Source: Nilaparvata lugens
Taxonomy: Eukaryota > Arthropoda > Insecta > Hemiptera > Delphacidae
Direction: 5' to 3'
NCBI RefSeq assembly: GCF_014356525.2
Contig: NC_052506.1
Location: 17,935,361 to 17,999,360, forward strand
Length of the DNA stretch: 64,000 bases
Position 1 is the stretch's first letter; each line of letters starts with the position of its first letter. Under the pieces are notes generated by a model. It was not told the DNA's origin and did not search any database. It saw only the letters and a program-made list of their open reading frames with translations. Of this stretch, positions 35,590 through 48,500 are shown in pieces. A program made the position numbers and the translations under genes.

Positions 35590-36060
35590 TATTCTCTGGT
35601 GGATAGTTTAGTTCAAGTTTGAACTTGCCATCGTTAGCATTCAATGAAGACATTGATACTTATTGAATCCTTCGTCGTTGGCTGGCATGACCAGACAGAC
35701 TGTGTCAAAGAAGCCGAGTAGGTCCCCTTAGATTCTGGTGAGAACATGGACCTTTGGAGAATAAAGGCTCATCCTCCAGTTCTGTCAGCGAAATGGTCTG
35801 CTCCACCAGTCGCTCCTTATCATGCGTTTGAAAATATTTTTTTCAGCATCCTTCATAGACTTTGGGGAGCTGATTGAACAATTCAAGAGCCGCTATGTGG
35901 AAGCTCCTCTGAGTCCTTGTCAGTCTGCTACGGCGTATGTCCAAATTCCCTACATCTCGGGTTTGGTGAACATGTAGTCCTATATTACTCATTTCTTCAG
36001 ACTGTCCACTTTGTCTTTTACATACGGTAACTATTTCCATAGAAATCATGTTACTGCGCT
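35590..36060 (-). mobile_element. LINE 3'-region fragment, minus strand
   Basis: The minus-strand frame 36049-35843 reads like the tail of a LINE RT: a VHQTRDVGNLDIRRSRL-like stretch, then RSFHIAALELFNQLP, the R-x-x-F-x-x-x-x-x-x-x-F-N-x-L-P motif that closes many Jockey/CR1 ORF2 proteins. No upstream RT remains. Confidence 0.6.
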
Positions 36061-37751
36061 AGTTTTTAACATGACCTTGACCGAGCTTGAGCTTGGTGAA
36101 CCGGGCATGAGAGAAACATCTGAACATGAAGCTTTGCAGTCATGATGCGAGTTGCTGACTAGATGTACTGTATTCGCACGTTCACTGGACGCACCTCTCC
36201 CGGTTACACTTGTGCAAAAGCTGCTGTCCAAACCAAAACATAAACCTCTATATATAGCCTACGGTACTGATTCCGCATATTTTGGTTGGTATTAGGAATA
36301 CCAATCTGACAGTGAATCTGAGGGGGTTGCAGGGTGCCTACTAACTTCGTAATGCTCTCGAAATCTATGTTCCTCGATGTAGGCTAAGTAAGGCTCAGAT
36401 CAGAACTGTTATCCTAATATTGCTATTAAAATGTTTAACATGCTACCTCCATCTGTGCGTCATTTGAGTGACAGTGAGTTTAAGAGGAGACCTCAAGTCC
36501 TGGCTGAGTGCCAGACCATACTACTCATTGAGTGAATTTTTTCAGGATTCTATAGTTGATATTTAGTGGCCATCACCGTGTTTAGCCATCTTTGCCATCA
36601 TATGTTTTATTTTTTGACGTGACAGTGTTGTCAAAAACTTTTGTGTGAAATTGTATATTTTTGACGTGATGACCTACTCAGCGCATCTGGCTGGCTAATG
36701 GTCCTATGAATGAAGATTTGAGATTATTTACATCAACTTGATGCCTGTGGTGTAGGAAGGAATGTAGACAGATGACTTCAAGACAGTCACCATAAACATC
36801 CTGATTATTCTCAGCTTTGAACTCAGGTAAGGTACCAGCCTTCTTCAGCATAATGTAGGTACTCGGGAATTAAATTCTGCTGCAGCAAAAGTTTAATATC
36901 AGTCATGTTGACATTATCAAATGGATTTACATTTGTAACTGGGACTGCTACAACAATCTGTTGAACGTTTTATTCAAGAAAACTTTTGAAAGGTTGATGC
37001 TGGCACACTTCGACCAGTTATCAAATAACTGAAGAATTGCTACTCTCTAGACGAGCAATTGATTTTTTAAATTAGTGATATTTTATGTGGGAAATTACAC
37101 TAGACAGAGGATGATAAGTGTAAGTTTGAATAAATATATTCTTAAAAACAAGAAATGAAAAAATATTCAAAAAATTGTAAAAATGTCTCATTATCCTAAA
37201 AATTGAGTTATCACTTCAAACAAAATTATATTAGACATGAATAGGTTGGCTCTCCTGTCACACCCTAAATTTTAGAGGTTATGTTTGTAAAGTTTGTTGA
37301 TGTATGTAGTGTGATCGTGATGTAACCACGTGTGTTTCTACTAATTATATACTTATTTATCATAATTATACATAGTGAAATCTCTTCTGTAACATTTTGT
37401 TTCCTCATGGTGTTTTGTAAGTTTTTATTTTCTTTATATTCATGAAAGAAGTGAAACTAGAATTCAGCAATTCCCTAGAATTAATTTGTTCAGAACTGTG
37501 AATTTTCTACTTTTTCCTCTTGAAAGCATTATGTTTAGTATCTTTACTGTTGAAGAGATGTATAATGTGCATTGATTCATGTAAAGTATATCAAAATTAT
37601 TGGAGAAGCGCAAAGTTGAGAACAGCCGGTTGATGACTGATTATGCAGGCTACCATGTTTCACCTATGATAGAGTAGACATGACTTTCATTTAATAGTCA
37701 GTTGTCAATAGTCTTTTTTAATCTGTTATTTATTTAAAATTTCTACTAACT

Positions 37752-39221
37752 GGGGCCTGTTTCACAAAGGTACAAGTAGGTTACAAGTCTTGTTGCCAAC
37801 CATGGTTTTGGAGAACACCTGATTACAAGCGTTTCAAAAAAGCAGAATTGTAAACTTGTAGTTTCAATGAATTTCTACAAGTTTACAAGAGATTTGCTTG
37901 TTATGAACAAGTGTTTCACAAAGATTTTTATTGTAGCCAACAATTTCTGTCGAAATTACTTGTTCGTAACTATGAAATTTCTACCGAAGTGGAAAGCTAT
38001 GTAAAGGATTTACAAGTGATCATTAAAATGATTTTAAATATTCAATAAATATTTCTAATAATCAAAAATGCCCTATATTCCTCTATAATTCATTATTTTG
38101 GAAATATATGCATTAGGAAATTGAATTTAATACATTTCTAAAATAGTTATTAACCCTACAGAGACACACTTACTTTATGCTAACACAGTAGACACACTGG
38201 GGTGTTTAACACCCCAATTTAATTTTGCATTTTTTTCGAAAAATATGAAAAAAAACAAGTACTTAGACCATACTTTATCATTTCTTAATCATTTTTGTTC
38301 CAAGTGCATACAGAAATCAAAAGTAAAGCACTGCTTATCAATATTTATACTAATTTTAGAAGTACGTATGTTTCGCCTAAGTGTTGGAGCTTCTATTCCG
38401 GTTTGAACGAATAGCTTGATCATTGCCAATGACAACTTCATCAAAAACTCACGTCTCTTCATTCTATTGCTTTGAAGCCCAAGTTGTAGAGAATCATAGC
38501 ATTCATTACAATCTGATTCATCATCCCATACCACATTCGTAGTGACGATACAAGTGAATCTTTGTAATAAAAGTGTTTGATAAAAGTCCTACGTAAAAGA
38601 CACTCTGGGGTGTTAGACCCCAAACGAAGAACAAGATGAGCTGGTGACCTTGTAGAATGCTATTACTGACTGGAAGTGGTGGAGAGTAGTTGACAATACT
38701 ACAAACCTAATTTAGACTGGGCATAAATTAATTCCCATCTGTTTGATATTGTCAACTGCAGAACAGAAAAAAAATCCCTGGGGTGTGAAACACCCCAGTG
38801 TGTCTCTTTAGGGTTAATGTGTTACCTTATAGGTTATGTGTACTATAGTACTATAGGCTACACAGTATATATAATATTATATAGTACATATACTATATAC
38901 AAACAGAGTGCATATACTGTGTAGGTTACAAATTCAGCAATCAATGTAGTAGACTGTACAAAAAACATCATATTGCTATCAAATATTTTCAAAGTAATTA
39001 TTGAAAAGTACAAGTAACCTTAAATAAAGGATGAAAAAAGGAAGTTATCATGAAAATAGGTTATGTTTTCTATTGAAGTACTTGTAGACTTGTAAAATTG
39101 TAAACTTGTAGATCATACATTTTTGTGAAATGTGAGTAACCTACTTGTAAAATTGTAACTACAAGTACTTGACCGTAACCATGGTTGGTAACAATACTTT
39201 TACCTTTGTGAAATAGGCCCC
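37752..39221. mobile_element. TIR transposon, about 1.47 kb, hosting a nested piggyBac-like element
   Basis: The outer terminal inverted repeats are ggggcctgtttcacaaaggt and acctttgtgaaataggcccc, with further inward matches (gccaaccatggtt / aaccatggttggta and repeated tacaagt motifs). Without the nested insert it is about 0.81 kb. No transposase or convincing target duplication was seen, so the superfamily is unassigned. Confidence 0.7.
38154..38813 (-). mobile_element. piggyBac-like element with TTAA target duplication
   Basis: TTAA at 38150-38153 and 38814-38817 flanks ends ccctacagagacacac and gtgtgtctctttaggg (15 of 16 inverted matches). A CCCT start with a TTAA target is diagnostic of piggyBac. 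Subterminal hairpins (ggggtgtttaacacccc, ggggtgtgaaacacccc) lie near each end. The minus-strand frame 38534-38289 includes NRMKRREFLMKLSLAMIKLF, which resembles the C-terminal part of piggyBac transposases. At 660 bp it is a non-autonomous, deleted copy. Confidence 0.82.
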
Positions 39222-39535
39222 TGGAGGTTAGCTTCCTCAGTTAGCTAAATGTGTGTGTCAGACAGGTAAGTGCTAAGTGTGTGTGTGTGTGGCGAGTGTC
39301 AGATTAACTTCCTTCCAATTAGCATTTGCTTGTTGATCACTTCATACAAACCAAAATATGTAACTGGTCTGATCACGAAGCACCAATGTCACAGCTCATT
39401 TTGGATCTAAAGGATCATGATTCAGTTTCTCATTAATGTTTGATAGATATAGGCTACTAAACAATTAATAGCATATGAATTAATAATAACATTTCTTGTT
39501 TGACAACTAGGTATTGACATATTTTTAATTGTTAT

Positions 39536-39560
39536 AATTTTTCAGGACAAGTCCATCAAT
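39536..39560 (+). promoter_or_regulatory. Splice acceptor just upstream of the HEATR1 start codon
   Basis: A tract ending aatttttcag at 39545 is followed by 15 nt of leader (gacaagtccatcaat) and then the ATG. This implies at least one non-coding first exon further upstream, which I could not place in 35.1-39.5 kb. Confidence 0.6.
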
Positions 39561-42500
39561 ATGGCTGTCACATCACTGGCTCAACAACTGAGCAGACTTC
39601 GAGTCCCTCAGACATCCCAGCTTGTAGACAAGAAGAAGAAAACTTCGTTTCTATTTCAATCAAGGGAAGCCGCAGATATTGATAGGGATACTTTCTATTC
39701 CATTGGTAAGAACCATCTTTATTTTTAGAAGATTTTCATTGGTTCTGGTTGATTATCATTGTAGATAGAAGCGTCTCCTACTGGAATCAGCTTCTAGAGG
39801 TATTTGTACTGTTGTAAGAGATTAGCCTGAATTTTTACTTTTTATTTATTCAACTAAACTTGCTATTTATTCAAATAACATCATTAATGGCATTGGTATC
39901 CTTAAAATATCAAGTTAGTGGACGCTTTTCTCAATCATTACAGTAAAACTCTTTTTCAACTTTTTTCTTTTGTACTTATGATCACAGAGGGTATGATGGC
40001 GTGTATGTGCAAGTGTAGGCCTACGTCATATAATTCATGAGTCAAGAAACAAAATATGGAAAGAGCCATTGAAGCATAATGTGACTCACAACATGCAGCT
40101 GCTCACACTGAACCCAACCAGTAAGTGCATGCGTTTAGTGTGAGTGTTCCTATTGCTCTTTCCAGATTTTGTTTCTCATATGCAAACTTGGTCATGCATG
40201 ACCTCGCGTGCACTTGCTTATATACGCATCCAATGTGATCATACGCTGATGTTCCTAATTGGTATTTTATTTACAACCATCACAATGAAATTGGTAGTTT
40301 ATATTAAGCTTTATCTTAAATTCGCGTACTAAATGTTTTGACAAAAAAGTTATCTTGAATCTCTTATTTATCTCATTTTTAATGAATCAATTAATGTTAT
40401 TAAAAAATTCTAAAACCGGATGCAGGTTTCTATCTACAATAGCCTATCTACTGATAAATTTGAAAATAATAAATCATTCTTCAAATTTTATATGAAGAAT
40501 TAAAATTCTTCATATGATTGCTCAATTCTTGAGTTGAGCACCAGTTAGTTGGTGCTCATTGAACACTTTCTAAGAATCTAATCATCAAACACTTTGATGC
40601 TTTATTAATCTAATTAAAACAAGATCTAGAAGTAGGCTATAGCCCTTTATGAACATCTCTAGGTTTTACCAAAATGTGTTTGCTAATTGTAAATTTTATG
40701 CATAATTTTCAGGTATTGATGGTTTGAGTGAGCTTATAAGTATCAACAGGAATGCCTTTGAGCATTTTGCCAACTCTTTGTTTGATGTCTCTTCAAAGAA
40801 CTTTGTTCGATCCATCGAAAACACAGAGACAAATGAAAAACTCAATGAAGAAATCAAGTCATTTCTAATAAACTGTTCTCCATACTTCCTGTTGAAGCCA
40901 ACAGCCCAAGCACTAGAATGGATGATTTCAAGGTAATTCAAGCAATGATATTGTTCATTTTTTTTGTAATAATGTGGTATCTTATTTATCTATAAATGTT
41001 CGTGAATCCAGAAATTTATCTATCTATCTGTCTGAGCTACAATAAATTAGTGGCTAAACTTTGAGTTCAAAAACCTTTATTTCTTCAAAGATTTTGTGTA
41101 TTCAATAATTGATTGAACAATGATAATAACAAAAATAGATACGCTTTTTAATGAAGGATCTAGAAGATGCAAATAACTCAATTTTTTCACCTTCTTCATC
41201 TATTTCCCGCACTTTTTGGAATTGTTCTTCCTTAGTTAACTTGTTTTCAATACTTTCATTTTGATATGTTAGTTTTCTCTCAAGTGAAAGAGTAGACATA
41301 ATCAAATTTCGCTTTTTTGAGAACAAAAATGTCATTCTATTCTAGAAGTCATCAGTCATGGTGAATGTTTCCACGTTTACACCAGAGTTGTCAACTGGCA
41401 TTTCAACAAATTTCGGCAAATTTAATGCCAATTCTTGAAAAAACACAGTAAAATTTAACTTGCTTTCTACAGAAAAGTTGGAAATTTTTTTAAGAAAACT
41501 GTGTGTAAACAAAATTTAGTTGATAACTCTGATGTAATCATGGCTTTAGATTTTCCCTCCGAATTTTCAATCTTTATAAAATTTATTCCAGGAATATTCA
41601 ATGTTTCCTCCGTGAATTGAATGAAATTGGAATTGCCAATTTTTGTCTGATCAGCTTATCTAATGTTTATTGTGGTGACTCCTAACTTGCAGGTACCAAG
41701 TGAATGAATACAACATCGACACTCTTCTTATGTTGGCGTTGCCTTACTACGAAACAAAACTGTTTCCTCGTCTACTGCAAGTGCTCCGCTTGAAGACGCT
41801 GCCATCGTGGGCTTGGCTGCAGCCAGTCAAGAGAGAAGGCATTCCACTTTCGAAGACTGCCCTCTTCAACAGAGCATCCACCGATATGGGCTTCTTCAAG
41901 TTTGTCTTGAGCATGCCTAAAACTGCTATACAGGTAATTTGTTATAGGGTATTTTAGTATGTTAGTATTAGTCGTCAATTTTCTATTCATGTACACTTCG
42001 TGAACTATTGTACAGTATAATTATATTATTATAATCTAACTTTATATAAAATGACTTTGGATTTAGTACAGGAAAGATATGTTGTTTGACGCATCAGCAC
42101 TTGGAAGGAACTACCACCACTAGGAAATACTGAAATTAAATGTTTCTAACGGGTGAATCTCATAGAAAATAACCCTCGTGAGATGATTTCAGCCGAAATA
42201 TGTATTTTTTTGCTAGGAAGGCCTTGAAAAGTTATTATAATGAAAAATTTGTATTTTGGCTGTAGGACATGATTATCTATTTTTGTGTGTATTCTCCCTC
42301 CCCCCACTACTAAATTTGAAAATTCCTAAGGAATCCTGTTCATAATGAATTGTTCTTCCACGTGATGTGTGGTTTTTATTTATACTAGAAAAATATCCAA
42401 GTTGTATAGGGTAGAAGTGGTAGGTTTGCATAATTTTGAAACCCCCTTAAAAAATACCCCTTTTTTGAAAATTCTTAGCTCCGGAACCAAAAATGGTAGA

Positions 42501-45500
42501 ATCCTGCGCGACCACTCAATATATTGGAAATTTTATTTTCTTTAATTTTGTCGAAAATGATTTTTCTTGAGAAACTCAAGGTTTACGATATAAAATGGGA
42601 AAATTGAAAAAAGTCCGAAATTTTGAGGGGGTTTGGAGGTGAAGCTGCCCTCTAGCGTGTCAGCAAATTTCAGATTCGAATTCAGCGCTTCAAAATACAC
42701 ATGGAACCGTCGAGAAAAAATCTTTCGGGGCTGTTTCCTGAAAAACGACCATTTGACTGGACTAAATAACATGAAGAAGTGTCCGGGTTATCTACTGAAA
42801 GTTCAATTTGTCTTATCTCTACTGTCAGTATTCAGTTACCTCACTCAATTTTCCACGTATCAAAAAAGTATTAACACTATTATATTTTTCAGTATTACTT
42901 GGGCAAACCCGAACAATTGTCTAACCTGTTTGCATTCTTCTGTACGACAACCATTGGCGCCCTGAATCAATCAGTGAAAGTGACTGAACTACAAGTGACT
43001 CATCTGCTACCGGCCATTAAAAGTGGACTGCAGTCCAAAGTGAATGACTTCACGGCATCTGTGTATATGATTGTCAGCTTCCTTTTGTCCAAAACTCGAC
43101 TCAGCGAAATGGTTGTAACAGAGTTCCTCTTCAGAGTAATCAAGGTAATATAAACTTCAGATATCTTTGAGGTATATTTTTATTTTGGTGATGTATTCAT
43201 CCAGGGCTACTCAATTGTTCAACAGATCATAACAACTAGTAGTTTCATATATATTCATTTATTTCGGCGGACAGCAGGTTACCACTTATTTATGCACCTC
43301 CTTTACAAATAGCCTACAGCAAGACAAAATTGAATGTTTAAATTTTAGCAATGTAATTTTTTTGAAAAAAGGCTTAGTACTTGTAAATTATATTATAACC
43401 AACTTTAAAAATTGAAATTGCATAATTGAAAAAGAACTGAGTAGACTACTTTTGTAGTTACCTACACCTTTTCTCAACAAGTAACTTCCAATAATTTATT
43501 AGGACATTTTCCTACTTATTCAACTGCCACTTTTACTAATCGAATAATAAAAACAGAATTAATTTCATTTGACTATAGCTTCTGTCAACAAGTAAGCTTG
43601 TTTCAGCAATTAACTCCAGGTGAATGATTATAGGAAGTTATTCTTCCAAAAATTCAAAAGTGACAGAACGTCACCAGCAAGTGCACGCGTCTCTTTGCAG
43701 ATTTTTTTTCTTATCTGCATGCATGGTTTCTCTAAGTCATGCATGATCTCGCCTGCACTTGCACATACGTATATCCAATGTGATCACACCTTAATATTTA
43801 CCCACTAATTCCAATAGCTTAATATTTTTCCACTAATTTTAATTAGCAACAATTTTTTTTTTAATATCATAACAATTTTCTGCTGCAGGTATTCTCAAAA
43901 CAAAGATTGGTGAACGAATCCATTTTGCTGATGACACTTTTGTGCCAATGCAACGCGCAGATCAGTCACGACTCGTTGGCGATTGCGTGCAAGGTTGAGA
44001 AGCAACTGATGTCTGCTCTCACCGACACGGCCAGTCGAGGCATCTGCGTATTCCCCATCATCCGCGCCATTTTCAATTGCTATTTGGCACTCAAGTGTAA
44101 AAAGAAAACATCGGACATCAGATCTGAATGTGAAAAGCTTCTCGTAAAAATTTTGAATGATATCAAATTCAGCAAGGAAGAAGCAGAAGAGGTATTCAGG
44201 TAAGTTTTTAATCTGTACAACGGACTTTTATTGACTCTTAGTTATTGATCATGATGTCGACTTATCCAATTCATTCTTATATCATTCTATCCAAGTCATT
44301 GAATATAATTTATTGTTTCTATATTCTATTGTATGTAGCAATAGAAGTGTTTTATGAGAATGTCTGGTTCAACTCTTTAAAGGATCTGGTTGAAAGACAA
44401 ATTATAAGCTTAGCCAAATAAATAATTAATAATAATTATTATTAAATGAAAATCATAATTAGATGTTGTAAATCACCCCGAAGACTTCTGCTTGCAAATA
44501 TTGACAACAGGGTTAACAGCTAGATGGAAATTCGATGAGAGCTACTATCCAAAAATTATTTCCATCCATTAATAATAATAATCTTATGCTAGAGCGTAAT
44601 TGGTTATATTATCTGTGTAATCGATAGTAAGCTGTTATTCTTCTGCTGGTGTTACTTCTTTGTAAAAATGATAATTACAATTATTGGGAAATTGTAGTAC
44701 TATATTCTCTATCTATTATACAGGGTGTTCCAGAAGTAGTGTCGAACATTTTAGGGTATTGTTCCTGGATGATAGGAGACTAAAAATGCCGTATTTGAAG
44801 TGTCCAAAACTCAGCGTTTATCCTTATAGCTGCCATTTTTTTCACTTAGGAATTTTTATCTCAAGAACGAAATCTTGTATTGATCTGAAATTTGGCATGA
44901 ATATTTATGCTATAAAGACACAACTTTAAAAAATAAAATAAAAATTTTTGATGTACATATTCAAAATGGCGGCCATTTTAAATTATTGATGGAGAATTTC
45001 ACGAAAACCGTTCACTTTCCAGAAAATTTACAAGAGACAAAAATCAAGATTTCAATAATACCCTATTTATTAAGATTGGTCAAAGAATAACAGAGAAATT
45101 AATTTTTTTCGTACTGTATGAATGCACAAGACAAACAAAATCATCTGAAAAAAACATTGTAAATTCAGCTGTATGGCCATATGGAGCCATACCGAGTTAA
45201 AAAGCTTCATCTCAAATACAATTGGAATTAGAAATTTAATATGGATGTTTAAATTGTGAAAAGTGGTCATGCATGCAGTACGAAAAGATCTAATTTCTCT
45301 GTTATTCTTTGACCAATCTTAATAAATAAGGTATCATTGAAATCTTGATAAAATTTCGACACTACTTCTGAAACACTCTGTATAAATCGATGTCATAAAT
45401 CCATAATATATATATATAATAAAGTTGTCAATGAAATGGTTGTTTTGTACAATTTTTATTGATGGCAATGAATTGAATTAAGTTGAATACTATATATTAT

Positions 45501-48500
45501 TTTGCTAGTAGGGTTTTAAGTGTCAAACATAATAAGGGTTCTAAAAGCCAAAATAAGATAAATTGAATAGAAGCGAATGAAAAAGTTGAACAAAAATCCA
45601 CTATCACTGATTTCGTTCATCAAACTATTTTTTTGATTGAATTAGTATATTATCATTTGCATATTTATCGCTCAAATTAGTATTCTCTTTGCAGGATGTT
45701 CATAAACAAATGCAAGATGAGGAATGAAAAGCAGAACACAATGGTGGAGTTCCTGGTTGTGCAGCTGAAGACACTGGAGAGACAGTACCCGGACGCATTC
45801 GACAGCATTGTGTCGGACCCCAAGTACTCGAACACGGCCAAAGCGCTGTTCAGCCTGACGCCGGCCTACATGGGCCAGATGAGTCTCTTCAACGACCTGC
45901 GCAATCCCAATCCGGCCGTGCGCGCCAACGCTGTCAAGTCGGTTCAACAAAGCTTCGAACCGCGAGAGGTGAGTCATGAAACCCACCTGAAATAGAATTT
46001 AGTTGTTCAATTTCCATCAATCAGAATCAGAAACATAAAATAAAATTTAATTGTTCAATTTACTTCGAACAGAAACATGAAATACAATTCAGTTATTTTT
46101 TCAACTCAATTGAATTTCAGGAAATGAAATAGAACTCAGTATTATTATTAGACGAAAATAAATGCTGTAATTCATCCCGAAGACTTCTGCTACTGCAAAT
46201 ATTGACAACAGGGTAAACAACTAGATGGGAATTCGATAAGCGCTACTATTCAAAAATTAGCGCTCATCGAATTTCCATCTAGCTGTTTACCCTGTTGTCA
46301 ATATTTGCAGTAGCAGAAGTCTTCGGGGTGAATTAAATAATTTATTTGGATTTTCGTCTAATAATAATAATTAATTCATTAGCATTTGAAAAATTGCAAT
46401 ATCTCAGTAATTTCCATTTGTAAATAGAATTCAATAAGAATTAGCACTTTCAGTTATGGCGCATTCTGTAATCGACTGATTCCAGGACAGTCCTGCGTTC
46501 GAATCTTGTCTGAACTTTGGATCATGTTGTTTCCTCATCGCATTATGAATCAAACAATAAATGTGAATGTAATGGATATTAAACTTTACCGTCATAATTG
46601 GTAGGGCCTACTTTCTTGATTGATGAACTTTCTATTCTATTTGAACTTCTGGTTGAGTAGGGAAATCGTTGAATCCTGGAATCCTACAATTACAAAAACA
46701 CTAGCAATAAAAAACAACTTCGATTGGAATCCTATGTCAAATTTTGAAAGTTGTAATGATTGTGTAATGTGAAAGGTGATTTCCTAGCTATTAATTTTCT
46801 GATAAATTCGTTGATACTCGAATTACTTTATCATTCAAGGAATAGAATAAGATTGGTGTAACATAACAGTAATAATAACTTATTACTGGTAAATCTCCTC
46901 AGTGATTCAATGATCTCAATCTGTCTCAGCATAATGAGCAATTGATGTAAAATTTGCACATGCTTTTCCATTGTACTCAAATACAGTACATCATATTCGT
47001 TCGTTTATTACTAATTTTCTACTTTCGCCTCTAAAATACCATTTTATTACATATTATGAGCATTATGATCCCCTATCACTTTTTTCTTTGTACCAAATTC
47101 AAATTCATGTCCAATCTTCTATAGTCAATGTTCAATAGTCAATCTATATACAGCATATTCGTTCGTTTAATACTAATTTTCTACTTTCACATCTAAAATA
47201 CCATTTTATTACATATTATGAACATTATGATTCCTACCACTATTTTTGTACCAAATTCAAATTCATGTCCAATCTTCTATAGTCAATGTTTCTTTGTAAA
47301 GATGTAATTGTTGATAACATTTTTCAGTCGACCTGGTTGAGCGAAGTAATCTTGGAACGCCTAACAGATGAGAACCCGCTTGTGGTGACTGCTGTTCTCA
47401 AGCTGGACACAGACTTCCTCGTCAAACTGTTGTCACCCGAGCGATTCATACAACACCTCATGGAGGCCGCCACCAAAGTCTGGCAGGAAAACTCATCCAA
47501 GTGGAGGAAAGTTGCTCCGCGACTGCTGAAACAGTTCTGCAATGCCTTGGAACAGGCAACAGAGTTCAGGACTGAAAGGAACGTGCTGTTGACTTTTGTG
47601 CCTTACCTCCTATCGGGAAATTTTGCAGCTGCGAAAATTCTACAAGAGAATTCACTGCTGAGTGATCACATACCTTTTCTGAAAAGTCTGAAGAAAAGTA
47701 AGTAATTTATTACTAACATCCATTTATCATGATTTTGTAGTTTATAGAAAAAATCTGGTGTGGTACACTCACACAACTTTCCTTGTTCATTGAACTGTAA
47801 GCCTCATTCTTAAACGAGAATAATTTAGGGGAATAATATAATGACGATTGGCGGCAAAATATTTGCAACTACGATCAGACTACTGTATATTATGTGTATG
47901 TATAATTGTTTTCAGAGTACTTTTTCCTTTGTGTGAATTGTGAAATTCGATGATTTTTTCAAAAGTCAAAACAGCTGTTCTACAGATGAAATATCTCGAC
48001 TATGACTGTGTTCTTTTTATAAACTGCTCTACCTACCTACCTCATGCACGAGGAGGAGGTTACAAAGTCTATTTCTCAAGGATGGGGTGGACCCCCCATT
48101 AGTTTTCCAGGAAAAAGACTCATGCCAGTTTGATAGAGCTGATAAATAACTATACAGGGTATGAATTTGAAAAAAATCGGTCGAATCATTTTTGAGAAAA
48201 TTGTGAAAAACATGGTTTTTTAGTAATTATCTGCCATTTTTCTCAATAATATTACGGAGCTCCTGCAATTTTCCTTGAAATGAGACTCATGTCAGTTGAT
48301 TGGGCTTATAAATAGCTATCCATGGTATAAATTTGAAGAAAATCGTTACAGCCGTTTTCGAGAAAAACGTGAAAAACATGCTTTTTTAATAATTATCCGC
48401 CATGTTTTCCGCCATCTTGAATTGAATTTTATTGAATTTCTTATTGTCGGATCCTCATGGTATAAGGACCTTAAGTTTAAAATTTCAAGTCAATCGGTTA

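Noticed and set aside
39270..39290. GT run as a microsatellite
   Set aside because: Only about six repeats; too short to annotate.
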